Origin: Nomia melanderi
Lineage: Eukaryota > Arthropoda > Insecta > Hymenoptera > Halictidae
Reading direction: 5' to 3'
DNA: 64,000 bases
NCBI RefSeq assembly: GCF_051020985.1
Contig: NW_027475149.1
Location: 434,001-498,000 of the forward strand
Shown: positions 52,588-64,000 of the stretch, in pieces
Layout: each line of letters begins with the position of its first letter
How positions within the stretch are numbered: position 1 is the first letter of the stretch
The notes under the pieces: model-generated
Seen by the model: only the letters and a program-made list of their open reading frames with translations
Told to the model about the DNA's origin: nothing
The model's database searches: none
Translations under genes and position numbers: made by a program

Positions 52588-55500
52588 CTACAGACAATGC
52601 ACTTTGATTTATTGTGCTATCTGTAATAGCACCAGAGATATCACCATATATATATTGGATTTTCCCCTGACAATGAGTGTCCGGCCCCATGAGACGGTAG
52701 TTTTCTCGGCCCCTGGTGGTCCCAGGTCGTTCCCACTGCACAGATTCATGCGCTAGGGCCTCCTGCAGACAATGCACTTTGATTTATTGCGCTATCTCTA
52801 ATAGCACCCGAGATATCACCAGATATATATTGGATTTTCCCCTGACCCTAACAGTCCGGCCCCATGAGACGGTGATATTCTCGGCCCCTGGTGGTCCGAG
52901 GTCGATCCCGCTGCACAGATTCATGCGCCAGGGCCTCCTGCAGACAATGCACTTTGATTTATTGCGCTATCTTTAATAGCATCCGAGATATCACCAGATA
53001 TATATTGGATTTTTCCTTGACCCTGAGTGTCCGACCCCATGTGGCGATGGTTTTCTCGGTCCCTCGTGGTCCGAGGTCGATCCGGCTGACCAGATTCATG
53101 CGCCAAGGCTTCCTGCAGGCAATTCACTTTGGTTTATTGCGCGATCTGTAATAGCACCCGAGATATCAAAAGATATATGCTGGATTTTTACATGATCTTG
53201 GGTGACGGATTCCGAATATCTGTAATTTTCTCGGCCCCCGGTGGTCCGAGGTAGTTCCTGCTGCACAGATTCAGTCGCCAGTGCCTCCTACAGACAATGC
53301 ACTTTGATTTATTGCGCTATCTGTAATAGCACCCGAGATATCACCATACATATATTGGATTTTCCCCTGACAATGAGTGTCCGGCCACATGAGACGGTAG
53401 TTTTCTCGCCCCTGGTGGTCCGAGGTCGATCCCGCTGCACAGATTCATGCGACAGGGTCTCCTACAGACAATGCACTTTGATTTATTTGGCTATCTGTAA
53501 TAGCACCCGAGATATCACCAGATATATATTGGATTTTTCCCTGACCCTGAGTGTCCGGCCCCATGAGACGGTAGTTTTCTCGGCCACTGCTGGTCCGAGG
53601 TCGATCCCGCTGCACAGATTCATGCGACAGGGTCTCCTACAGACAATGCACTTTGATTTATTGGGCTATCTGTAATAGCACCCGAGATATCACCAGATAT
53701 ATATTGGATTTTTCCTTGACCCTGACAGTCCGGCCCCATGTGTCGATGGTTTTCTCGGTCCCTCGTGGTCCGAGGTCGATCCGGCTGAACAGATTCATGC
53801 GCCAAGGCTTCCTGCAGGCAATTCACTTTGGTTTACTGCGCGATCTGTAATAGCACCCGAGATATCAAAAGATATATGCTGGATTTTTACATGACCTTGG
53901 GTGACGTATTCCGAATATCTGTAATTTTCTCCACCCCTGGTGGTCCAAGGTAGTTCCTGCTGCACAGATTCATTCGCCAGTGCCTCCTACAGACAATGCA
54001 CTTTGATTTATTGCGCTATCTCTAATAGCACCCGAGATATCACCAGATGTATATTGGATTTTTCCCCGACCCTGACAGTCCGACCCCATGAGACGGTGAT
54101 TTTCTCGGACCCAGGTGGTCAGAAGTCGATCACGCTGCACAGATTCATGCGCCAGGGCCTCCTGCAGACAATGCACTTTGATTTATTGCGCTATCTGTAA
54201 TAGCACCCGAGATGTCACCAGATATTTGCTGGATTTTTACATGACCTTGGGTGACGGATTCCGAATATCTGTAATTTTCTCGGCCACTGGTGGTCCGAGG
54301 TCGTTCCTGCGGCACAGATTCATTCGCAAGGGCCTCCTACAGACAATGCACTTTTGTTTATTGCGCTATCTGTAATAGCACCTGAGATATCACCAGATAT
54401 ATGCTGGATTTTTACATGACCTTGGGTGACGGATTCCGAATATCTGTAATTTTCTCGGCCCCTGGTGGTCCGAGGTCGTTCCCGCTGCACAGATTCATTC
54501 GCCTGGGCCTCCTACAGACAATGCACTTTGATTTATTGCGCTATCTGTAATAGCACCCGAGATATCACCAGATATATATTGGATTTTCCCCTGACCCTGA
54601 GTGTCCGGCCCCATGAGACGGAGGTTTTCTCGGCCCGTGGTGGTCCGAGGTCGTTCACGCTGGCCAGATTCATGCGCCAGGGTCTCCTACAGACCAGGCA
54701 CTTTGATTTATTGCGCTATCTGAAACAGCACCCGAGATATCACTAGATATATATTGGATTTTCCAGTGACCCTGAGTGTCCGGCCCCATGAGACGGTGGA
54801 TTTCTCGGCCCGTGGTGGTCCGAGGGCTTTCCCGCTTGCCAGATTCATGCGCCAGGGCCTCCTACAGACAATGCACTTTGATTTATTGCGCTATCTCTAA
54901 TAGCACCCGAGATATCACCAGATATATATTGAATTTTCCCCTGACCCTGTGTGTCCGGCCCCATGTGACTGTGGTTTTCTCGCCCCCTGGTGGTCCGTGG
55001 TCGTTCCCGCTGCACAGATGCATGCGCCAGGGCCTCCTGCAGGTAACTCACTTGGGTTTATTGCGCTATCTCTAATAGCACCCGCGATATCACCAGATGT
55101 ATATTGGATTTTCCCCTGACCCTGAGTGACCGGCCCCATGAGACGGTGGCTTTCTCGGCCCCTGTTTGTCCGAGGTCGTTCGAGCTGCACAGATTCATGC
55201 GCCAGTGCCACCTACAGACAATGCACTTTGATTTATTGCGCTATCTGTAATAACACCCGAGATATCACCACATATATATTGGATTTTTCCCTGACCCTGA
55301 GTGTCCGGCCCCATGAGACTGTGGTTTTCTCGGCACCTGGTGCTCCGAGGTAGTTCCCGCTGGCCAGATTCATGCGCCAGGGCCTCCCACAGACAATGCA
55401 CTTTGATTTATTGCGCTATCTGTAATAGCACCCGCGATATCACCAGATATATATTGGATTATTCCCTGACCCTGAGTGTCCGGCCCCATGAGACGGAGGT

Positions 55501-58216
55501 TTTCTCGGCCCGTGGTGGTCCGAGGTCGTTCCCGCTGCACAGATTCATGCGCCAGGGCCTCCTGCAGATAATTCACTTTGGTTTATTGCGCTATCTCTAA
55601 TAGCACCCGAGATATCACCAGGTATATATTGGATTTTCCCCTGTCCCTGAGTGTCCGGCCCCATGAGACGGTGGTGTTCTTGGCCCCTGGTGGTCCGAGG
55701 TCGTTCTCGCTGCACAGATGCATGCGCCAGGGCCTCCTGCAGATAATTCACTTTGGTTTATTGCGCTATCTCTAATAGCACCCGAGACATCACCAGATAT
55801 ATATACCGGATTTTTCCCTAACCCTGACAGTCCGGCCCCATGAGACGGTGATTTTCTCGGCCCCTGGTGGTCCGAGGTCGTTCCCGCTGCACAGATTCAT
55901 GCGCTAGGGCCTCCTGCAGACAATGCACTTTGATTTATCGCGCTATCTCAAATAGCACCCGAGATATCACCTGATTTATAATGGATTTTTCCCTGACCCT
56001 GAGTGTCCGGCCCCATGAGACGGTAGTTTTCTCGGCCCCTGGTGGTCCGAGGTCGTTCCCGCTGCACAGATTCATGTGCTAGGGCCTCCGGCAGACAATG
56101 CACTTTAGATTTATTGCGCTATCTCTAATAGCACCCGAGATATCACCAGATATATATTGGATTTCTCCCTGACCCTGACAGTCCGGCCCCATGAGACGGT
56201 GATTTTCTCGGCCCCTGGTGGTCCGAGGTCGTTCCCGCTGCACATATTCATGCGCTAGGGCCTCCTGCAGACAATGCACTTTGATTAATTGCGCAATCTC
56301 TAAGAGCAGCCGAGATATCACCAGATATATATTGGATTTTTCCCTGACCCTGACAGTCCGACCCGATGAGACGGTGGCTTTCTCGGCCCCTGTTTGTCCG
56401 ACGTCGTTCGAGCTGCACAGATTCATGCGCCAGTGCCACCTACAGACAATGCACTTTGATTTATTGCGCTATCTGTAATAACACCCGAGATATCACCAGA
56501 TATATATTGGATTTTTCCCTGACCCTGACAGTCCGACCCCATGAGACGGTGGTTTTCTCGGCCCCTGGTGGTCCGAGGTCGTTCCCGCTGCACAGATTCA
56601 TGCGCCGGTGCCTACTGCAGACAATGCACTTCGAATTATTTCGCTATCTCTAATAGCACCCGAGATATCAACAGATATATATTCGATTTTTCCTTGACCC
56701 TGACAGTCCGGCCCCATGTGTCGATGGTTTTCTCGGTCCCTCGTGGTCCGAGGTCATTCCCGCTGGCCAGATTCATGCGCCAGGGCCTCCTACAGACAAT
56801 GCACTTTGATTTATTGCGCTATCTCTAATAGCACCCGAGATATCACTAGATATATATTGGATTTTCCCCTGACCCTGAGTGTCCGGCCCCATGAGACGGT
56901 GGTTTTCTCGGTCCCTCGTGGTCCGAGGTCGATCCCGCTGCACAGATTCATGCGCCAGGGCCTCCTACAGACAATGCACTTTGATTTATTGCGCTATCTG
57001 TAATAGCACCCGAGATATCACCAGATATATATTTGATTTTTCCCAGACCCTGAGTGTCCGGCCCCATGAGACGGTGGTTTTCTCTGCCCCTGGTGGTCCG
57101 AGGTCGTTCCCGCTGACCAGATTCATGCGCCAGGGCCTCCTACAGACAATGCACTTTGATTTATTGCGCTATCTGTAATAGCACCCGAGATATCACCAGA
57201 TATATACTGGATTTTTCCCTGACCCTGAGTGTCCGGCCCCATGAGACGGTGGTTTTCTCTGCCCTTGGTGGTCCGAGATCGTTCCCGCTGGCCAGATTCA
57301 TGCGCCAGGGCCTCCTACAGACAATGCACTTTGATTTATTGCGCTATCTCTAATAGCACCCGAGATATAACCAGATATATATTGGATTTTCCCCTGACCC
57401 TGAGTGTCCGACCCCATGAGACTGTGGTTTTCTCTTCCCCTGGTTGTCCGAGGTCGTTCCCACTGCACAGATTCAGGCGCCAGGGCCTCCTACAAACAAT
57501 GCACTTTGATTTATTGCGCTATCTGAAATAGCACCCGAGATATCACCAGATATATATTGGATTTTTCACTGACCCTAAGTGTCCGGCGCCTCGGGACGGT
57601 GGTTTTCTCGGCCCCTGGTTGTCCGAGGTCGTTCCCGCTGCACAGATTCATGCGCCAGGGCCTCCTTCAGATAATTCACTTTGGTTTATTGCGCTATCTC
57701 TAATAGCACTCAAGATATCGCCAGATATATATTGGATTTTTCCAAGACCCTGAGTGTCCGGCCCCTCGGGACGGTGGTTTTGTCGGCCCCTGGTGGTCCG
57801 AGGTCGTTCCCGCTGCACAGATTCGTGCGCCAGGGCCTCCTACAGACAATGCACTTTGATTTATTGCGCTATCTGTAAAAGCACCCGAGATATCACCAGA
57901 TATATATTGGATTTTCCCCTGACCCTGAGTGTCCGGCCCCATGCGACTGTGGATTTCTCGGCCCCTGGTGGTCCGAGGTCGTTCCCGCTGCACAGATTCA
58001 TGCGCCAGGGCCTCCTACAGACAATGCACATTGATTTATTGCGCTATCTGTAATAGCACCAGAGATATCACCAGATATATATTGGATTTTACCCTGACCC
58101 TGAGTGTCCGGCCCCATGCGACTGTGGTTTTCTCGGCCCCTGGTGGTCCGAGGTCGTTCCCGCTGCACAGATTCATGCGCCAGGGCCTCCTACAGACAAT
58201 GCACTTTGATTTATTG
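52588..58216 (+). repeat. 5,602-bp higher-order unit, copy 2
   Basis: Follows copy 1 directly and is nearly identical to it. The only difference I noticed is T to C at 55,388 (CCTCCCACAG against CCTCCTACAG at 49,786). The match runs about 27 bp past one full unit, to about 58,216. Confidence 0.93.
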
Positions 58217-58457
58217 CGCTATCTGTAATAGCACCAGAGATATCACCAGATATATATTGGATTTTACCCTGACCCTGAGTGTCCGGCCCCATAAGACGGT
58301 GGTTGTCTCGGCCCCTGGAGGTCCGAGGACGTTCCGGCTGCACAGATTCATGCGCCAGTGCCTCCTGCAGATAATTCACTTTGGTTTACTGCGCTATCTC
58401 TAATAGTACCCGAGATATCACCAGATATATATTGGATTTTTCCCTGACCCTGAGTGT

Positions 58458-61400
58458 CCGGCCCCATGAGACGGTGATTTCCTCGGCCCCTGGTGGTCCG
58501 AGGTCGATCCCGCTGCACAGATTCATGCGCCAGGGCCTCCTACAGACAATGCACTTTGATTTATTGCGCTATCTTCAATAGCACCCGAGATATCACCAGA
58601 TATATATTGGATTTTTCCTTGACCCTGACAGTCCGGCCCCATGTATCGATGGTTTACGCGGTCCCTCGTGGTCCGAGGACGATCCGGCAGAACAGATTCA
58701 TGCGCCAAGGCTTCCTGCAGGCAATTCACTTTGGTTTATTGCGCGATCTGTAATAGCACCCGAGATATCAACAGATATATGCTGGATTTTTACATGACCT
58801 TGGGTGGCGGATTCCGAATATCTGTAATTTTCTCGGCCCCTGGTGGTCCGAGGTAGTTCCTGCTGCACAGATTCATTCGCCAGTGCCTCCTACAGACAAT
58901 GCGCTTTGATTTATTGCGCTATCTCTAATAGCACCCGAGATATCACCAGATATATATTGGATTTTTCCCTGACCCTGCCAGTCCGACCCCATGAGACGGT
59001 GATTTTCTCGGACCCTTGTGGTCCGAGGTCGATCCCGCTGCACAGATTCATGCGCCAGGGCCTGCTACAGACAATGCACTTTGATTTATTGTGCTATCTG
59101 TAATAGCACCAGAGATATCACCATATATATATTGGATTTTCCCCTGACAATGAGTGTCCGGCCCCATGAGACGGTAGTTTTCTCGGCCCCTGGTGGTCCC
59201 AGGTCGTTCCCACTGCACAGATTCATGCGCTAGGGCCTCCTGCAGACAATGCACTTTGATTTATTGCGCTATCTCTAATAGCACCCGAGATATCACCAGA
59301 TATATATTGGATTTTCCCCTGACCCTAACAGTCCGGCCCCATGAGACGGTGATATTCTCGGCCCCTGGTGGTCCGAGGTCGATCCCGCTGCACAGATTCA
59401 TGCGCCAGGGCCTCCTGCAGACAATGCACTTTGATTTATTGCGCTATCTTTAATAGCATCCGAGATATCACCAGATATATATTGGATTTTTCCTTGACCC
59501 TGAGTGTCCGACCCCATGTGGCGATGGTTTTCTCGGTCCCTCGTGGTCCGAGGTCGATCCGGCTGACCAGATTCATGCGCCAAGGCTTCCTGCAGGCAAT
59601 TCACTTTGGTTTATTGCGCGATCTGTAATAGCACCCGAGATATCAAAAGATATATGCTGGATTTTTACATGATCTTGGGTGACGGATTCCGAATATCTGT
59701 AATTTTCTCGGCCCCCGGTGGTCCGAGGTAGTTCCTGCTGCACAGATTCAGTCGCCAGTGCCTCCTACAGACAATGCACTTTGATTTATTGCGCTATCTG
59801 TAATAGCACCCGAGATATCACCATACATATATTGGATTTTCCCCTGACAATGAGTGTCCGGCCACATGAGACGGTAGTTTTCTCGCCCCTGGTGGTCCGA
59901 GGTCGATCCCGCTGCACAGATTCATGCGACAGGGTCTCCTACAGACAATGCACTTTGATTTATTGGGCTATCTGTAATAGCACCCGAGATATCACCAGAT
60001 ATATATTGGATTTTTCCTTGACCCTGACAGTCCGGCCCCATGTGTCGATGGTTTTCTCGGTCCCTCGTGGTCCGAGGTCGATCCGGCTGAACAGATTCAT
60101 GCGCCAAGGCTTCCTGCAGGCAATTCACTTTGGTTTACTGCGCGATCTGTAATAGCACCCGAGATATCAAAAGATATATGCTGGATTTTTACATGACCTT
60201 GGGTGACGTATTCCGAATATCTGTAATTTTCTCCACCCCTGGTGGTCCAAGGTAGTTCCTGCTGCACAGATTCATTCGCCAGTGCCTCCTACAGACAATG
60301 CACTTTGATTTATTGCGCTATCTCTAATAGCACCCGAGATATCACCAGATGTATATTGGATTTTTCCCTGACCCTGAGTGTCCGGCCCCATGAGACGGTA
60401 GTTTTCTCGGCCCCTGCTGGTCCGAGGTCGTTCCCGCAGCACAGATTCATGCGCCAGGGCCTCCTGCAGACAATGCACTTTGATTTATTTCGCTATCTCT
60501 AATAGCACCCGAGATATCACCAGATATATATTGGATTTTTCCTTAACCCTGACAGTCCGGCTCCATGTGTCGAAGGTTTTCTCGGTCCCTCGTGGTCCAG
60601 GTAGATACCGCTGCACAGATTCATGCGCCAGGGCCCCATGCAGATAATTCACTTTGATTTATTGCGCTATCTCTAATAGCACCCGAGATATCACCAGATA
60701 TATATCGGATTTTTCCCTGACCCTGACATTCCGGCCCCATGAGACGGTGATTTTCTCGGCCCCTGGTGGTCCGAGGTCGATCCCGCTGCACAGATTCATG
60801 CGCCAGGGCCCCCTGCAGATAATTCACTTTGATTTTTTGCGCTATCTCTAATAGCACCCGAGATATCACCAGATATATATTGGATTTTTCCCTGACCCTG
60901 ACAGTCCGGCCCCATGAGACGGTGATTTTCTCGGCCCCTGGTGGTCCGAGGTCGATCCCGCTGCACAGATTCATGCGCCAGGGACTCCTTCAGACAATGC
61001 ACTTTGATTTGTTGCGCTATCTGTAATAGCACCCGAGATATTACCAGATATATATTGCATTTTTCCTTGACCCTGACAGTCCGGCCCCATGTGGCGATGG
61101 TTTTCTCGGTCCCTCGTGGTCCGAGGTCGATCCGGCTGAACAGATTCATGCGCCAAGGCTTCCCGCAGGCAATTCACTTTGGTTTATTGCGCGATCTGTA
61201 ATAGCACCCGAGATATCAAAAGATATATGCTGGATTTTTACATGATCTTGGGTGACGGATTCCGAATATCTGTGATTTTCTCGGCCCCTGGTGGTCCGAG
61301 GTAGTTCCTGCTGCACAGATTCATACGCCAGTGCCTCCTACAGACAATGCACTTTGATTTATTGCGCTATCTCTAATAGCACCCGAGATATCACCAGATA

Positions 61401-63011
61401 TATATTGGATTTTTCCCCGACCCTGACAGTCCGACCCCATGAGACGGTGATTTTCTCGGACCCAGGTGGTCAGAAGTCGATCACGCTGCACAGATTCATG
61501 CGCCAGGGCCTCCTGCAGACAATGCACTTTGATTTATTGCGCTATCTGTAATAGCACCCGAGATGTCACCAGATATTTGCTGGATTTTTACATGACCTTG
61601 GGTGACGGATTCCGAATATCTGTAATTTTCTCGGCCACTGGTGGTCCGAGGTCGTTCCTGCGGCACAGATTCATTCGCAAGGGCCTCCTACAGACAATGC
61701 ACTTTTGTTTATTGCGCTATCTGTAATAGCACCTGAGATATCACCAGATATATGCTGGATTTTTACATGACCTTGGGTGACGGATTCCGAATATCTGTAA
61801 TTTTCTCGGCCCCTGGTGGTCCGAGGTCGTTCCCGCTGCACAGATTCATTCGCCTGGGCCTCCTACAGACAATGCACTTTGATTTATTGCGCTATCTGTA
61901 ATAGCACCCGAGATATCACCAGATATATATTGGATTTTCCCCTGACCCTGAGTGTCCGGCCCCATGAGACGGAGGTTTTCTCGGCCCGTGGTGGTCCGAG
62001 GTCATTCACGCTGGCCAGATTCATGCGCCAGGGTCTCCTACAGACCAGGCACTTTGATTTATTGCGCTATCTGAAACAGCACCCGAGATATCACTAGATA
62101 TATATTGGATTTTCCAGTGACCCTGAGTGTCCGGCCCCATGAGACGGTGGATTTCTCGGCCCGTGGTGGTCCGAGGGCTTTCCCGCTTGCCAGATTCATG
62201 CGCCAGGGCCTCCTACAGACAATGCACTTTGATTTATTGCGCTATCTCTAATAGCACCCGAGATATCACCAGATATATATTGAATTTTCCCCTGACCCTG
62301 TGTGTCCGGCCCCATGTGACTGTGGTTTTCTCGCCCCCTGGTGGTCCGTGGTCGTTCCCGCTGCACAGATGCATGCGCCAGGGCCTCCTGCAGGTAACTC
62401 ACTTGGGTTTATTGCGCTATCTCTAATAGCACCCGCGATATCACCAGATGTATATTGGATTTTCCCCTGACCCTGAGTGACCGGCCCCATGAGACGGTGG
62501 CTTTCTCGGCCCCTGTTTGTCCGAGGTCGTTCGAGCTGCACAGATTCATGCGCCAGTGCCACCTACAGACAATGCACTTTGATTTATTGCGCTATCTGTA
62601 ATAACACCCGAGATATCACCACATATATATTGGATTTTTCCCTGACCCTGAGTGTCCGGCCCCATGAGACTGTGGTTTTCTCGGCACCTGGTGCTCCGAG
62701 GTAGTTCCCGCTGGCCAGATTCATGCGCCAGGGCCTCCTACAGACAATGCACTTTGATTTATTGCGCTATCTGTAATAGCACCCGCGATATCACCAGATA
62801 TATATTGGATTATTCCCTGACCCTGAGTGTCCGGCCCCATGAGACGGAGGTTTTCTCGGCCCGTGGTGGTCCGAGGTCGTTCCCGCTGCACAGATTCATG
62901 CGCCAGGGCCTCCTGCAGATAATTCACTTTGGTTTATTGCGCTATCTCTAATAGCACCCGAGATATCACCAGGTATATATTGGATTTTCCCCTGTCCCTG
63001 AGTGTCCGGCC
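58458..63011 (+). repeat. Rearranged third copy of the 5.6-kb family
   Basis: 58,458-60,366 matches 46,379-48,462 with one monomer missing (offset 12,079 then 11,904 bp). About 60,366-61,402 is a 1,049-bp insertion of other satellite. 61,403-63,011 then matches 48,450-50,058 (offset 12,953 bp). It begins about 600 bp further left in the unit than copy 2 does, as expected from unequal exchange out of register. One difference seen is GGTCATTCACG at 62,004 against GGTCGTTCACG. Confidence 0.88.
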
Positions 63012-64000
63012 CCATAAGACGGTGGTTGTCTCGGCCCCTGGAGGTCCGAGGACGTTCCGGCTGCACAGATTCATGCGCCAGTGCCTCCTTCAGATAATTC
63101 ACTTTGGTTTACTGCGCTATCTCTAATAGTACCCGAGATATCACCAGATATATATTGGATTTTTCCCTGACCCTGAGTGTCCGGCCCCATGAGACGGTGG
63201 TTTTTTGGCCCCTGGTGGTCCGAGGTCGTTCCCGTTGCACAGATTCATGCGCCAGGGCCTCCTGCAGATAATTCACTTTGATTTATTGCGCTATCTGTAA
63301 TAGCACCCGAGATATCACCAGATATATATTGGATTTTTCACTGACCCTAAGTGTCCGGCCCCTCGGGACGGTGGTTTTCTCGGCCCCTGGTGGTCCGAGG
63401 GCGTTCCTGCTGCACAGATTCATCCGGCAGGGCCGCCTACAGGCAATGCACTTTGGTTTATTGCGCTATCTCTAATAGCACACGAGATATCACCAGATAT
63501 ATATTGGATTTTCCCCTGACCCTGAGTGTCCGGCCCCATGAGACTGTGGTTTTCTCGGCCCCTGGTGGTCCGAGGACGTTCCCGCTGCACAGATTCATGC
63601 GCCAGGGCCTCCTACAGACAATGCACTTTGATTTATTGCGCTATCTGTAATAGCACCAGAGATATCACCAGATATATATTGGATTTTACCCTGACCCTGA
63701 GTGTCCGGCCCCATAAGACGGTGGTTGTCTCGGCCCCTGGAGGTCCGAGGACGTTCCGGCTGCAGAGATTCATGCGCCAGTGCCTCCTGCAGATAATTCA
63801 CTTTGGTTTACTGCGCTATCTCTAATAGTACCCGAGATATCACCAGATATATATTGGATTTTTCCCTGACCCTGAGTGTCCGGCACCATGAGACGGTGGT
63901 TATTTCGGCCCCTGGTGGTCCGAGGTCGTTCCCGTTGCACAGATTCATGCGCCAGGGCCTCCTGCAGATAATTCACTTTGATTTATTGCGCTATCTGTAA
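63012..64000 (+). repeat. Terminal satellite stretch of the window
   Basis: Monomers with CATAAGACGG and GAGGACGTTCCGGCTGCA appear near 63,011 and again 700 bp later near 63,711, and earlier near 58,291. 63.5-63.8 kb resembles 58.1-58.4 kb. The array continues past the end of the window. Confidence 0.8.

Larger units (their letters stand above)
20980..64000 (+). repeat. 175-bp tandem satellite array, right arm
   Basis: The same satellite family continues in the same orientation after the transposon. Once the 1,270 bp of insertion plus duplicated TA are subtracted, the monomer phase matches that of the left arm exactly, so the two arms were one continuous array. This arm holds longer amplified blocks than the left arm, up to 5.6 kb, and runs to the end of the window without reaching a boundary. 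No gene or unique-sequence island was seen in it. Confidence 0.97.

Noticed and set aside
46986..58216. Assembly artefact as the explanation of the adjacent 5,602-bp copies
   Set aside because: Not excluded, but a rearranged third copy with its own deletion and insertion, plus a substitution between copies 1 and 2, makes real duplication the simpler reading. Spanning long reads would decide.
1..64000. CENP-B box or alpha satellite, because the monomer length is close to 171 bp
   Set aside because: No monomer I read contains the TTCG....A..CGGG core in either orientation. The monomer is 53% GC and its sequence is unlike alpha satellite; only the length is similar.
1..64000. CRISPR array
   Set aside because: The repeat unit is a continuous 175-bp monomer without short repeats separated by unique spacers, and the context is eukaryotic.
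1..64000. Telomere repeats, rDNA, tRNA genes or a second transposable element
   Set aside because: I found no TTAGG or TTAGGG runs, no rRNA or tRNA sequence, and no break in the monomer phase other than the one Tc1-like insertion and the 1-2-bp indels.

Overview
The window is almost entirely a head-to-tail tandem satellite DNA array with a 175-bp monomer. By length it holds about 358 monomers, all in the same orientation, and one 1,268-bp Tc1-like DNA transposon interrupts it at 19,710-20,977. I see no other gene, RNA gene, CRISPR array or bacterial-type feature. A DD34E Tc1-like element inside a megasatellite points to a eukaryote, most likely an animal. I cannot name the species. The position is probably centromeric, pericentromeric or another heterochromatic block, but nothing in the sequence proves which.

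Layout. 1-19,707 is satellite, containing several local amplifications: a 350-bp dimer repeated at 4.32-5.29 kb, a 2.1-kb block repeated at 6.74 and 9.20 kb, and two separate 1,050-bp (six-monomer) tandem duplications at 11.15-13.19 and 17.76-19.65 kb. 19,708-20,979 is the transposon with its TA target duplication. 20,980-64,000 is satellite again. It contains a 3.6-kb block present twice (24.96 and 30.20 kb), a 2.2-2.5-kb block present twice (33.83 and 38.72 kb) that also matches 9.66-12.2 kb, and a 5,602-bp unit (32 monomers plus 2 bp) present as two adjacent, almost identical copies from 46,986 to 58,216, followed by a rearranged third copy to about 63,011.

The monomer is about 53% GC. It carries a GATATC site, an AT-rich stretch, a short dyad around CTCGG/CCGAG and about nine CpGs. 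Two monomer classes exist: a major class, and a minor class (about 34 copies seen) in which roughly 35 bp in the middle is replaced by a different sequence of the same length. Monomer phase is kept very strictly; I count a net of only 17 indels of 1-2 bp over about 62.7 kb. The array also alternates between two diagnostic-variant domains.

The transposon holds one reverse-strand transposase reading frame that is open throughout except for a single TAG, placed where the family has the Trp of the D-W-P motif and 11 codons before the third catalytic acid. It is therefore a young but disabled copy. The many open frames of 60-170 codons on both strands of the array are by-products of the repeat: 175 is not a multiple of 3, so the same open stretches recur in rotating frames.
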